Shown here piece after piece: positions 37,155 to 50,858 of a stretch of 64,000 nt of DNA. The notes beneath the pieces are model-generated. The model was not told the DNA's origin. It worked only from the letters and a program-made list of their open reading frames with translations, and made no database searches. Within the stretch, counting starts at the first letter, position 1; each line of letters opens with the position of its first letter. The stretch is from positions 30,940,842-31,004,841 of the forward strand of contig JALIRH010000003.1 of assembly GCA_023055505.1 (NCBI GenBank), given 5' to 3'. The position numbers were made by a program, and so were the translations under genes. The stretch is from Callipepla californica brunnescens. Lineage: Eukaryota; Chordata; Aves; Galliformes; Odontophoridae.

Positions 37155-38720
37155 TTACTAAATAGCAGAAAACCCAGATGGTCTGGTGACAATTCCTACA
37201 CCTTGGGTAGAAGTCTTGTACAAAACATTGAGGCTTTTTTCTGTTTTTCATTTTTTTTTAAGCTGCAGCTGCCTCCAGCTCTGTACTGACAAGCAACGTA
37301 ATCTACTCCCCCAGGCCCATCCCTTCACAAACATCACCCTCTCCACTACTTCTGGATCCAATAGAAGGCTACAGCCATAGAGTTGGATTCAGTTTCACAC
37401 AGTCATAACAAAACTGTGGAAAACATTTTATAAAAGCTTTCAATTTACAAGTATTAGAATCAAGCTTCTTCAATACTGCAACAACAACAACAAAAAAAAC
37501 CAAACATAGGTGATATTAGAAATTTAAGTTCACATTTTAGGAGGTTTTAACTGTATAGAACAGAAGAGATACTGCAGATCTTGGGGATTTTTTTTTAATT
37601 CATTTTTCTGTGGAACTGCATTTCTAGGTACTGTGGAAACTTCCATTCAAAAAAGCTGTGAGAGAATGACCATAGGAGGAGAAAACAAGGTAAAACAAAT
37701 CAGCCCAGAGGCGGTATTTCTGAAGTAGAAACACCTCTTCAGAAGGAGTTCCTTCACAAAAATCAGAAAGCTCATAAACAGAAGCTCTGTTACATCTTAT
37801 AAATGCATAAAGTTTACGTAAAGGAGAACAGCTTCAGAAAAGCTTCCAACAGTTAGCATTTAAGTGTGCGGAAGTACCACCTATAAGCAAAGAAGAACTA
37901 GTAAATATTTTAAATGCAGAATATCTGCTCCAGGAAGGTATCTCCTGATACTCCCTTAAGCTTCTATTTCTAAAGAAAAAAGAAAGTTTAGCCCTCTTTT
38001 TCAGCATCTTTTCATCGGTAAAAAGGAAAACTTAGCACTGCCTCCAAAATTAGGACACCCAAAGTCTAGTTTTTGGCTGTGTGAAGACACAAGTACTGTG
38101 TAGACAATAAGGTTATGCTGAGGATATTTTTTTTGTCAAAATTCAGTTCACATTCTCTCTCTTCCGCATGTATTCACCAGCTCAGTACACCTCAGGCAAC
38201 AAAACCCTGAGTTAATCTTAAAGTCTTTTTCTTAAACACCAATCATTAGCTTCATTTTATGTAAACCTATTCACCTGAGAGCTTTCCAAGACCAATATAA
38301 TCAGTCACCTGGCTATAACATTTCAAAATTAAAACACACCTGCATTTGCTGATTTCATCTGGAGAAAGTTAACTACTTATTAACACTCCACCCACCTCCA
38401 TTTCGAACATATTTATTCCCTTCCTCATTTTCTTGTTCAGTTTTTCCAAGTTTCAGGGTATCGCATTATTATTTAGGTCCTTTGAGAAAGGCAGGTTGGT
38501 CACTAGTCAAGTTATAAATTAAGAATTGTTGAAGTGTCATAGGACCAGAGTTTTTATAATGCCTATCTGGAGGAATTAACTGGGTTATTGAAGTGGGGGA
38601 TTTGCAGACCTACCGTTGACTGTCCACATGGGGAAGCAGTTAGGAGTAGGCACAGAATGTAACAGGAGCTTAGTGGCTCCTCTGAAAGCCCTGGTTGCAC
38701 ACTCATGTGCCTATGTATAG

Positions 38721-38723
<3 letters not shown>

Positions 38724-38761
<38 letters not shown>

Positions 38762-38782
38762 TATGTGTGTGTGTGTATACAT
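38724..38782. repeat. Compound TA / CA / TG microsatellite with palindromic centre
   Basis: Fifteen TA units (38724-38753) lead into a CA run, then ATATG and a TG run. The part from about 38750 to 38780 reads as TATACACACACATA followed by its near-exact reverse complement, so the block is self-complementary. The alternating purine-pyrimidine pattern is prone to Z-DNA or cruciform formation and to length variation. Confidence 0.93.
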
Positions 38783-41247
38783 GTGGATATCTATGTCACT
38801 GATCTATGTATAGAGGGAGATTTTTAAGCAGGTAGGTGAAGGGGAGCTTCACCCCTCTAAAAGACTTGTGGCCTCCAAAAGCCCCGCAAAAAAGAACCTC
38901 CTGGGGCTTGTAGCCCTGATTCAGGGCTCCTCGTACCTAAGGAGATCAAAACCTCCCAAATATTTGATTTCTATTAAAGAAGTAATTATCAGATTAATGA
39001 CTATATAGGGGATGTAGTATTTCTTCTTAATAGCAGTGGTATGGCAATTCTAATTACTTCTGTAGATGTTACAGCGTTTACTATTTTTGAAGAGAACAAT
39101 TAGTTTAATTACGCGTGGTTTCCAAAGTGGCTGAGCATTCGTCTGGCTCTAAATGTGCACAGAGGTTAAAGCGCCTCAGCTGTTCCCTCTGAGTGGGAAC
39201 ACTGGGGCTAGTGCAGCTCATCAGTGATCTCATCGGCTGCTCCACCCCGAAAAACTGGCTGCAGAGCCTGAAAGCTGCTTGCTGCTTCCAAGCTGTCTGC
39301 ATAGAACATGGAAAAGGAACACTGTGTGGGAGCAGATGAGATCAGTCCAGGGGCAGACTGTCTCACTGCTGTGGTGATGATGGATTTAAGCACTCTTAGG
39401 AGCTCAGCAGAAGAGCAGTGCTTTGTGAGGATGGTGGGGACACTCTTGGGCACAAACACAGGGAGAAAATAAATCAAAATTATGCTGTTTTCTGTGGGGA
39501 GACACGAATAGGTAGAGTCTGATTGAAGTGACTTATGTTTTTGTAAGGCAGTGGTAGCACTACCAGAGTTGAAGAAGGTAGGGTGAGGTTAGAGGGCACT
39601 CTGTGGTTACATTTCCTAACCAGAGAGATATAAATGTCTGAGCTGGTAGAAAGAGGTGTAGCTTATGGAGATGTGGAGCTAGATGATGTCTCCAGAAACA
39701 AGGCTGATCTGCTATGTGAACACTAAGCGAGCTTTCCCACAAGCTTCATATATGGAATGAGGAAGAACATTTCTCTCTTGCTCCCTGCTGCACGTGTTTT
39801 ACAGCCATTACCCATACCTTTGCAGCCTGCAGATCTTAATCCTAGATTTTAATTCCCATCTTTCAAGACAGTATATTGTTGGTTTTCTTTTTAATTTTTG
39901 TTTTATTTTGCCAGACCTGTGACAAATGCGGAAAATGTGACAGGATAATGAAATTGTGTAATTAGCCCTGAAGACTGCAATCACCTCCAGCTCCAGTTTA
40001 TAAATCACTTACACCCCACTGTCCCTTGCTGAGGGAGAAAGGAGTTTGTGCATTGACCTTCTGTGCTGCTTCTGCAGCTGCTCAGCCTCATTGATCTCTC
40101 TGAAGGCTGCCAGGGTCTTGCTGAAAAAATCCAGCTACTGTAGACACAGGCAAAAAGGATGAAGCACAGCTGTAAAGACCTCACATCCCTTGTTCAGTAT
40201 GAATGAGTGTTGTTTGAGGATGCCTGCAGACTTTCCCACAAACCTTCATTAAAGGACTAATTTGCAGGATAGTATCTAATCAGAAAATCTCAGGAAGAAG
40301 CTGGGGGTGGATATTCATTCATAACAGTAGCAACCACAATAATGAAATAATGAAACACGACATGTGTGTTCACAGGTGCACTGCTAGACATGAGCACAGA
40401 GGGTGTGTTGCAGCCACCCAGCACTCTGCTGTGCCAAGCTGTCATTTCATTGCATGTCACCCCAAGGAGAGCAATCTGGAGAAATAACCCAGTGTTTCCA
40501 CATTGGTATGCTCATAGGTCCTGTGGGTGTGTTTCCACCTGAAGATCCTGACACTGCTTCAAGTAACAAAGTTCTGATTCATATTAACAGTATGATGTGA
40601 GTCCTGTGCTGCGCACGTCCCTCCCCTGTTCCACACTGAGACACCAGAGCTTGGAGCAGAGCCTTGTACTTGCTTTGCTGCTCATTGCTCCTGTTAGCAA
40701 ACCACTGCAGGAGAAACCCGCTATGAGCCTTTTTATAACAAGGCTGCATTCCTGCCTTCTGGGTTGTTAATACTTCAGTGAAGATCACTTGTAATATTTC
40801 TCACTTCTGCAACACGTTCTGTCTGGGGAATCTCAGAACATTTTACAAACATTAATTAATTAGACTGGAAGCTCCAGTATTTACTAGCTAATTGTTCACA
40901 TTGTTTTCATTGTTTATGTCTGCTCTAGATACTCCATCTCCCACATCCAGAACAGCCTATGTCAGGACACACACAAGTGATGGATGTGCTGTTAAAATGC
41001 CCATGCTGCCCGAATCTCATCTCTTCACTGAGCCATCAGATTATGCACTTTAAATACAAAGGCTACCCCTAGAACCCAGACCTTTGGTAATCAGGGTACT
41101 ATTCGTGGTGAAACAGCTTAAAAAACAAGAGCTGAATGAGTTGATGATTAAACTCAAATGGTGTTTGTGTTGGATAGGAGTCTTTGACATTTAGAATTTA
41201 CGAATCTTTACTTTTTTCCCATGGACTTGTGTTGCTTGCATTCAAAC

Positions 41248-41271
41248 TATTATTATTATTTTTTTTTTTTT
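41248..41271. repeat. ATT microsatellite plus poly(T)
   Basis: Four ATT units run into about 12 T. It is a simple repeat. Confidence 0.8.
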
Positions 41272-43015
41272 GCTTCAGTTGACTTGCTCATACTGGGAAT
41301 TTTTAATGGTTTTCAGCAAATAATGAGATTTGAAAAGATTGTATTCACTGCTGTCTGTTAGCTATATTTCTCTATAGATATCTTTTTTTTTTTTTCAGAC
41401 AGATCCATTACTCTTGTTTGTACTTGCAGACCCTCTCTTTACATACTTCTCATATAGACAATGTGATTTCAATGACACGATTACAAAGAACAGCCTGGTT
41501 TCCTTTATCTTTCAGTACAATCCTTTATTAGTCTTCACCCTTCAAATTCAACACCGAATTCTCAAGAAAGATATGAAAGCTGCCAGAAATTATCATTTTA
41601 CTTTATTACATTTGATTCTTTACAGTTCGAAGTGATACCTTAAAGGCTGCTCCTGTTCCTGTTTTTTATTTTCTTCTTCCCAATTCCTGTAGTGCATTTC
41701 TTTTTGTCAATACAATGCCAGACAATCTGAAAAAAATAAAATCTATGGAATGGCAGTAAATCTGCCATGATTAATCTGAGACTTGACTATAAAAAAATTC
41801 ACATTACCAGCTGGGGGACAAAAACACTGTTGCCAAAACTATTTCTTGCTGTTTCTATTTACCTTAACTTGCCTTTATCTAGACCTTGCTGATGCCTCAT
41901 TCCAGACAATTTCTATGCTTAAAAAAAAAAAAAAAGAAAAGGTCATTTGTCTGTCCCCCACTGTTTCCCAGGAAAATATCAAGTCTCCTCCCCTCTTCAG
42001 TCTTACTAAAAACCCACTGCTTTTAAAGAGCAAGTACTGCTGAAATTGATTTGCTTCAAATGAGAAAATCTTGCTAAAGGAGAAACCAACGTGCCACAGA
42101 AGGGCCACAAAGTTGAACTGCATTGAAATTCTGATTACTTTACCATTTTACATCCTTAGCTATGGTTGGGGCAGCAGCAAGAGAGTCAGTCCTCTTACCC
42201 ATGCTCAGCAATACAATATCCCACAACAGCAGTAGGGTAATAGAAGTGCTGTGATGAATTGATGGGTTCATTAGTCTACAATCAATGGATAAGACTTCAT
42301 AATAGAATAGACCTCACAGGAGCCAAATACCAGCGCTTTAATTGCAGCAGGTGCTCAGTGCCAGGGCTTGTATTGAAAAGAAAAATTAAATGTTTCCCTG
42401 GAACAAAAAAAAAATCCCTAGAATCAAGTAGACCACAAGAACAAAGATCAAGTTGTCAAGAGAGAAAAGAAAGAAAAGGGAACACTTTGCCATGCTCACT
42501 TCCAGTCTTGCAGTCTGGAGCTGTAAACCTGAAAGCTGAGTCTCTGTTGTCTGTTGTTCTGCCTCAGTTGTGATTCTAGAGAGAATTCTTTTTGCTTCTG
42601 GGGCAAATTCAGTTCTTAGTTACTCAATTTCGTCTCTGCTAAGGTTGTGGGATGCCTGAATGGTGGTGTGGTTTGACAGAAATAGATCAACCTAGCCCAG
42701 ATTTTAAGTAGAGGTCACATAGTTTATCTTTCAGATAATTGACTGCACACAGTCAAGTTCCAATAGAGATATATGGTAAAACCCTGTTTAGAAAAGTTTA
42801 AGGAAGCAAGCTAACAACAAATGCCCTTGGAGATGTCTGTTCTCAACAGAAAAGTGTGGGAGGATATTTAGATATCCAAGAGCAAACCTGTTTAAAAAAC
42901 AACCACCAACCAACTAAACAAAAAACAACTACAATAAATATACATGTATGATAGGGTATGTAGATACATATATTTGTGCTTGTCTACACATACATGTAGG
43001 AGACTAACATGATTG

Positions 43016-43036
43016 TATATATATATATATATATAT
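43016..43036. repeat. TA dinucleotide microsatellite
   Basis: About ten TA units in an AT-rich segment that also has shorter GTATATATC runs 60 bp downstream. Confidence 0.88.
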
Positions 43037-46000
43037 GAATATTTGTATAGGAGTAATATTACGGTGCAGATGTGTGAGTTTTCTTAAGTAAATTTGTATA
43101 TATCCGTATATATCTATGCACACATGATATATGAGGCTGTGATACTTATGAAGATGTTTGTTCCTGTGGTCATTAAAATTTCTGTAGTGGAACTGCACAC
43201 TTCATATTTTTGCAAGATAGAAATTTTTCATTTTTCAAACTTCAGAGATAAGCATCTGTTCAATTTACCATTAGCCAGCAACGGTCCGTAATAAAAATGA
43301 AAATGAGCAAAATGAGCTGCTTATGATTGATCCCCATCTCCTCATGTAGTATGTCATAATGTGACAGTCTTGCATCTTTTAGATATGCTTGTGCCTGGTT
43401 ATCTGTGAGTGCTCACACTCTGCTCAGGGATGTACAGTTCTGCTCTCTTATCACGGAGCCGTATTATCTCCAGTGCACGCAACCTGCTGTCACCACCAGC
43501 AGTAGGGGCATCCTAGATGAACCCAAGATTGTGAGTTTCCCAGTAACAGCCTGGCTTTGTGATGCCCTATCTCACTCGGTCTTGTCACCTTAGCTAGTGC
43601 TGGTGGATCTGTTTTCATCTTTAGCTTTGTCTGACCAATGAACTGAAGAGCTGGATTTTCTACTGCTGTGGGAAGAAAACAAGGGAACAAAGGTAATGAT
43701 GATGGAGGCAATGACAAACTGACTCCAGCATTTTCAAAATGTAACTTCTTGTTCTTGGTTTCAAATTTAGGACAACTCATTTAGTTGTATTTCAACACCT
43801 GTCTTTGGCAACCTGCTCTGAATACTTTCTCCTGAACACACAGTACTGCTTGCTGCTTGTAATGTTAAGTAAGAAGGCTTCACATCCACCTTCAAAGATG
43901 AGAAACAGTTCCAGTAAAAGATGCTCTTCAGTTGCAGAGAAACTGCTGTTTCTACTGTATTACTTTATATGTACTATGCATACACTGAATATTATCACTG
44001 CAAATTCCATTTTACTGAGACTGCTTTAGGCAACTGTTCTTTTGTGTACGTCCTGGAAGAGCACAGCTACAACTCACTATTGTTGCTTTTCCAGTGTTAC
44101 CAGAGTTTGTTCTGTAATTTCTTGAACAGATAGCTTTATACAACCGTCAGCCAGATACAGATAGGACAGTGAGGAAAAAAAAACCTCGGGGTCAGCTTAC
44201 TTTATTCTGTCAGTTCCTTGTTAACAATAGCTGAAGGCAAGACCTAATGATATGCTGTTGTTAGGAAGCACAAGTCTGAATGTGTGAGGAAGTACATCAT
44301 GAAAGAGAAATAAAAATAGGGGCAACAGTATGAATGTTTTATCTACTACGAATTTGTTGAAAGATAATGGGTTGTTATTGAACAGCCTAATGAGAAAGAA
44401 TAAAATATGTATGCCATATAAATAAAGGGATCAACTGTGACGTGTAGTAAGAGGGGCTGGGGGCCTGAAATGGAGCAGAAAGCAGTATCTGCTCAGCTTT
44501 GTAAGAAAACACTTTTATACAACATGCTGTCTTCATGACAAGTCAGAATTCTCTCCAGGCACCGTGCATTGCCAGCAAAACCTCTGATGAAGGGTGGATG
44601 GGCTCAAGGATGTGGATATTTGTAGGGTGGTGTCTGGGGAGTTCATGAACTACCCGGTGTTCAGGAGCAGGAAGTGAATGAGAATGAGAAGATGTAAGGT
44701 GCTTAGTACTGATGGCTGGAATGGAAAAGTGGGAAAATCTTGTCCTTTATATTTTTGAGGACAGAAATGGTAAAAATTTTCATTAGAACCCTACAAAACA
44801 AATTATATTTTACCTGCAGGACAGTGCTTTAGTATTCTCAGGGTAGATGATAGTAGGAGAATGAGCTCTGGAGACAAAAGAAAAGATTCCTAAAGGAAAT
44901 TAAACCCGAGCTTTGCAAATAAGAACAATAGCTCACAATCCAGGTAAAACTACAGACACAAATGAATGAATATGAAATGAACATTAGCAGAGCCTGAAGA
45001 AGCAGCACCTCAAAATACAAAGGAGAGGAGAGTGGCTTCACAACACTGACTGAAATGAATTTCTAACAATATGCATACTAATGAACCTGAAACATCACTT
45101 AGTTTTTGCATCCATTATTCATTGTTTGGCTTTATAGGAAACACAGCGGTACAATGGAACGATTACAGAGCATCACTGGTAGCAGGATGATAACAGAGAG
45201 GACACAGGAGCAGCAGCTGTTCCTTCACCCGCGCCCCCTTGCATGAAAATTACCTTAGCACTGGAACCGGGAAAGGCTGCAAGGAGAGAAATCAGATGAG
45301 ACGCACGAAATCTCTCAGTGCTTTTTGCTTTACCTCCTGGAGTCCATGGGATTGCTGTCCCTAATGGGGATGGCCAGAAATTGAAAAGAAACTCCCTGCA
45401 AGGGCCTGTGTTCTCCCTCAGCTGCCTGGGCATATTTCCTGAGGCTGCTATGTTCTTCTGAGAGCAGAAACTGTCTGCTGATGATTAAAGAGCCTTATGT
45501 AAAAGAAATGATGTAGATAATGAGTGCATCCAACGCTGTGGGAGCTCCTGAGAGTGGGGCTGGAGGATGGTGCTCAGAGAAAACAGACGAGGCAGCAATG
45601 ACAGTTTGGGTATCCTGGGTTCTCTGTGGGTCCTGTGCCTCTATAGATGTGCAAGACAAGACCTTTTTGAGCTGAAAGTCCCATCCACCTGCAGTGCTGC
45701 AGGACATGCTGAATCTGCCTGGCTGTTGAATTTACACCATCAGCCAAGAGAGACAGTTAGTACACCCTCTCTAATGATCTGGGATGTTTCTTGCCCTAGG
45801 CAAATTCAATGAAGGATTTTTGACTTATATGATACATATTTCAAAGTTTCCACTGTTTCTCCTAAGCCATGCACCCTTTCATATCTTATTTCTTAAGTTT
45901 CCAAGGCCACAACAAAGCCACAGGGGCTGATGCAGACCTGCTGGGATAGCTGGCTTTATGTGAGCGCCACGAACAGACCACAGCAACCTCGTTACACTGC

Positions 46001-46697
46001 AAGCTGTGACATGACCAATGGGACCATGCTTAACATACTGAGAGCTTCTTTTGTAGAAATGAACTGGAAACTGTTCACAAAGGATGAGGCAAAGACTCCT
46101 TCAGATGTGAGGACCAGAAGTTTCCAGGCACTGTATTCATGCTTTGAAATAAATGTTCAGAATATAAGACGCATTTACAAACGTTTTATGTAGGATCTGT
46201 GGCTAAACTATAACATTCAATAGGGAAAATATCTTATTTGCCTATTAAATTACAGAAAAAGGGTAAAGAGTAAAGAGGTTCATTGAAACCATAGGAGCTT
46301 TTGCTCTTCTACAGTTTGTACAGAATGGTATAAGGTGAGAAAGCATAATTTTTGGAGTCTTTCTACACATGTATTCTGGGTGTTCATGGATATTATAGCA
46401 TTCACTGGTATAGATAGTAACCTACTGGAACCTACCAGAGTTCTGTAGCTGATGGTGTTGGGAAATCAGATATTATGTACACTGCAGTTCAAAGTTGAGC
46501 TAGAATCTCTGAAAAAGTTTAGAATTGTCAATAGATGGAAAAAAAAAAAAAAAATCACACACCTGGGTTTAACTAGAGCGGCTTGTGTGTGCTTCTCCAG
46601 AAGAGCTGCTCCTACCAGCTTTGATATTGTAAATTCCTGCTGAAAAGAAATTAAGGTAATTGTTTTTTACTATTATTTCACATTTTAGAAAGTAGTT

Positions 46698-46714
46698 GGG
46701 GGTGGGTGGGGAGG
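46698..46714 (+). repeat. G-rich run, possible weak quadruplex
   Basis: G5-T-G3-T-G4-A-G2: three runs of at least three G, and a fourth of only two. It falls short of the usual four-run G3 rule, so any quadruplex would be two-tetrad or imperfect. An oligo(T) run follows. Confidence 0.55.
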
Positions 46715-49700
46715 ATGTGGCTTTTTTTTTCCCAAAATCACAATGATCTTGATGGTTGGAACATGCATAATTTTTTTTTTCTTTTTTTTTTTCTGCACCA
46801 CAAAAGGCTTTAAACCAATTAAAACTGAAATTTGATGTGAAAATTATGATGTCCCACAGCTATACAGCACCTCAAGTTTCTGTGAGAAAGTTCAGAACAA
46901 TTGGAGTGCTGGATTTGTATGGGCTGCACTGAGATATTGTCACGAAAAGTTGCCTGCAAAACTGGCTTCACTCACTTGTGAGCAGTGAATTTCTGTTTTG
47001 TCTGAGTTTCTCAGTAATAGGAAAATAATTTAACAGGTGTACAATTCATGAAAAAAAAAAAAGAAAAAGAAAAACAACTGCTTTCCTTGCTGAAGTCTGT
47101 CTGTCTGCATGACGGTATTTTTGTTCTCAACATGTCTGTATCTCTATTTTAAATGAAAACCTAATTAAAAAAAAATCTGGCATTGAAAATAAAATTTCTT
47201 CAGAAAAAAAAAGCAGAAGGCTCATGCTCAGAAGTTTATTTTGTCAACAGAAAACCATCAGTGAAACCTGGATACATTGCATGCAGATGTGTTGGTCATT
47301 ATCTCTTTATGTATATAATGAATAAATCACACAGTCCAAATACAAGTATAAATATTTATATTCATCCACTCATACAGAAGAGGTTGCAGTAAATCATTAT
47401 TATCTGCCCTACCTCGTGCTGTTCTTTTTTAATTATCAAATGCATAGGAACTGAGGAACTATGTCATTTCCTTTCCATCCCATTGCTACATGATGTTCAG
47501 ATCTCCTGACACCTGCAACTTGTGTATTTTGCTTTTGTGTTGGAAAAAAAGCCACCAAAAAAACAACCCAAACTACCAGAAATAGACATCTCAGCTACTT
47601 TGTCAGTGAAATCAAATCAGACCTTGATAAATTGAGAGGTAAAATGTCTTTTGAGAAATCTCATCAGTTTGAATTTAGTTGTGTTCAGAAAATGCTGAGG
47701 CTCTGCCATATCCCAGTGGGCTGTGGATCCTCGCTAGCTTACAGGTGTTGCCCTGCAGCACTGGTTCAGCAACAGGTGGACCTTGGACCATGACATCTCC
47801 CTTTTCCACCCCCACAGTGATGGTGTTTTCTTGCATATCTTGGGGATTTGGTTGTAACTGAATACTCTAGTTCCTACAATGATAACAAACACTAACACCA
47901 ACTTGGTGCAGACTTGCTGGAAGATGAATTGCCAGTTATGACAACAGGGCATGTATTCGTGCATCTAGTACAAAGGTCAGAGAAGACATACGCTGAGTTT
48001 GTGTTTAATATCAACTCACTTGCTGCTACCAATAACGAATACCTACCAGAGGATACAACTGATTACTGAGCGTGATTCTTCTAAAATGATCAAGAGTTCT
48101 TTTAGGAGATATGTAACTCCATCATCTCTGTTGATTGATAGCAAAACAGACAAAAATGAAATTCACGTTATGCAGCAGGTCATATTATGACTGACAGCAA
48201 ACACTAAGAGGGTTACTCCATCAAGTTTGTGCTATTATTTTGGTTTTCTTGGAGCAAAAATCCAAATATTCTAATGGATGCCGATTTAGGAGCCTCCCTG
48301 AGCACAAAGATGTAAGAAAATATTCTGGACAATTTGTGGCTTGTGGTTAAACTATTACACACTGCCTATGGTTTAATTCCTCCTCCATGTTCATGTGCAG
48401 AACTTGAAAGATGATGATGTCTGTTCATCTGCTACAATAACTGTATCTTCACATCTTGCTTGTCTCCAGCACTGTGAATATGTAGATGGAGAAAGAAATA
48501 CTGTCCCATTTTTAACTGGCAATTCCTCTGCATCCATCCTAAATAGTTTTCAGTCTTGAGACTGAGCCTGGAGCAAGATGTGGAGGATGTGGTGGTGGAA
48601 AATGACAGGGCTTTTTTTTGAGGGTGGTCTTCTCTCAGTGCAGCCACCCAGGCTGCTGCTTACCTCTAGTGGAGACCCCAAGATGATTGAATAGCCCTTC
48701 AATGAGATTAAAGGCTAGTGGTTATGAGTGTTGTTCTGATAAAACTGAGTTTTACCTCAGTTGAAGCAAGTTGTGCTGGGCTGAAGAAGTGAGGTATACT
48801 TCCCTGTCTTTGTCCTAGAGCATTAGGAAGACTCACATCTTTCCCCTGAAATAAGAAAGATGAAGGTCTTCTGGGATTTTAGGCCTATATCACATTGGGT
48901 CCAAGCGTGTGGAGGAGGACTCACTGAATGAAAGCTAGATTTGCCGTTCTGTGGATTTGCTATGGTTTCTTTGAATATTTCCATGTAGGTAGTTTCAGGA
49001 GCATGTAAGAGATTAAAGAGTACAAGCTGGCTGTTTTGGAAGCCTTTAAAGAACTGCTGTTTGGCAAAAACAAGTGCAGTATTTTTCTATTCCATTTACC
49101 AAATACACACTTATTGGAGTCGAATTATTCAAGACTTCTCAATTTTTTCTCTTTCCTCTTCTATTTCTGCCATATTATTCTGCCTCGTCCAAGGCCACCT
49201 TCTCATTTTCTTTCAGTATGACTCTCTGCAAGTTCCATCCCTCTGGCTTACTCAGGCACACTGGAAACAAATAGATGAGGCTTAGCTGCATGCAGGAAGG
49301 TGTGTGTATCTCTGTCCTGGAAAGCTGCTTTCCCCTGATCTACAAATTGGTAATTCCAATTGGCCTCCATGTGTCTTCTTTGCAAAGGAGCAGAAATGGA
49401 GATCATCCACCTTCTCTTTGATGTCTCTGCCTACTGAGAGGTCAGTGGGAGGTCTGCAGGACCGTGGTCCTTTTTTCTTGCTCTTTGGGAGATGACTGAG
49501 CTCCTTAGCAGCCTTATGTCCCTGACACCTAGTACCCAGGGTGTTGTTTGTCCATGCGAGGGCAAAGCCATGGAGGTTTGGGGTAAGCTTTAGAGTGAAG
49601 CAATGGGCAAAATCCTCACAGTTCTACACAGTTACAGCCCTGGGTCTAAGCTTCACATTAACTAAGCTCCTGATGGCCATATACAAACTGACTCGCTATA

Positions 49701-50832
49701 TAAGGATATTAAACATGTTGTTATCATCAGGAATAAAAATGGATCCATTTTAGTGAGGCTGTGTTGAACATATTGATTGTTCTCCCTTCCATACCATTTG
49801 GTGCATGCTAGATGATGACATGCTTATCTCTTAAAAAAAAAATAAGCTTGGATGAGGCATATGAAATATTCCGAAGTAGAAATAGGATAGGGTAGAAAAA
49901 AAAGGATTATCTGAAATGTACATTTTTGCACACAGTTCTGCTGCTATATGGTATCAAATGAAGCTAATCCTTCATTTCACGTTTATTCACTTGGCTTCAT
50001 TTCTTAGGGCTATATTCTTCCATCAGATTTATAGTGTGAATCTTAGATAAGTTAGAGGAATGAAGGATGTTCTTAGGCTGCAAAGTTCATCTGCTGCATG
50101 CTCTTAGACTGCAGGTGATGCTTTCCTCTGGGTGCTTTACCATCACTGTTCTAGGGTGGGTGGATATTTTTAGTTCACCACCAGCTGAAATTTTGGCTGT
50201 TTCAAGCACAAAATGCCTGAGGTGAAAGAACTGCGTGCAGCATTCTTCTCAGATGTAGTGCCAGGGCCCACATCAATGGGTGTGCTGGACTGCACTGCAT
50301 TGTTTCTGCCTCCTTAAAGCCACAACTACGGCTGTGCCACCCACCAGCACTGGCCCCTTGTGGACCCCGCTGCTGCTGCTGCTTGGGACACTCAGGAAAG
50401 CACTGGCTAAATCAGCTACGTTTTTTCACTCATTTTTAAGCAGCACCTCCTCTAAGCCACAGTCTGATGCTGCCTAGTGAAACCTTCCTCTGAAGGACAG
50501 CACTCTGAACCATGATAGCAATAGCAAAGGCCCATGGGCTCCCTCTGGCCCTTTCCACTCTTCAAGCAAGCACATTTTTATCAAAGAAACTATTTTAGGG
50601 GAGATTTCTGTGTGAAAATACAATTCATTTTAGAGGCCATAAACCAAACTAGGTCAGGCTGCCCTTTAACCATGCCTGTCTAGGGTGGAGGAGGAAGTCC
50701 CTTCCCTCATTCAAGTTCAAACATAAAATCGTGGGCACATAAATTAGTAGTGGCTGATGCTGGATGATTCAAGCATGATTTGGTTTGGTTTGTAGATTTC
50801 ATAGACAGCAAAAGCTAATTCTGAAGTGAATG

Positions 50833-50858
50833 AAACTGCATTTTTAAAGATGCAGTTT
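50833..50858. repeat. Short inverted repeat, 9-bp perfect stem
   Basis: AAACTGCAT (50833-50841) pairs with ATGCAGTTT (50850-50858) around an 8-base loop (TTTTAAAG). With a two-base bulge the pairing can extend outwards by TGA/TCA. It is still shorter than a typical microRNA precursor. Confidence 0.5.

Larger units (their letters stand above)
32188..44999. other. Noncoding DNA, no gene recognised
   Basis: I see no gene or dispersed repeat that I can name. The longest frame, 167 codons on the minus strand at 33928-34431, needs a TTG start, overlaps an equally open plus-strand frame, and lies in a locally GC-richer segment (about 33640-34300) where stops are rarer. I treat it as chance. Simple sequence includes TTG/TTTG runs at 33230-33270 and 34741-34775, an A27 run at 37128-37154, the TA/CA/TG compound repeat at 38724-38782, ATT plus poly(T) at 41248-41271, a T13 run at 41383-41395 and a TA repeat at 43016-43036. 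Confidence 0.6.

Noticed and set aside
45155..45170. U6 snRNA-like string TGGAACGATTACAGAG
   Set aside because: It resembles the U6 segment TGGAACGATACAGAG with one inserted base, but the flanking U6 sequence on both sides is absent, so it is a chance match.
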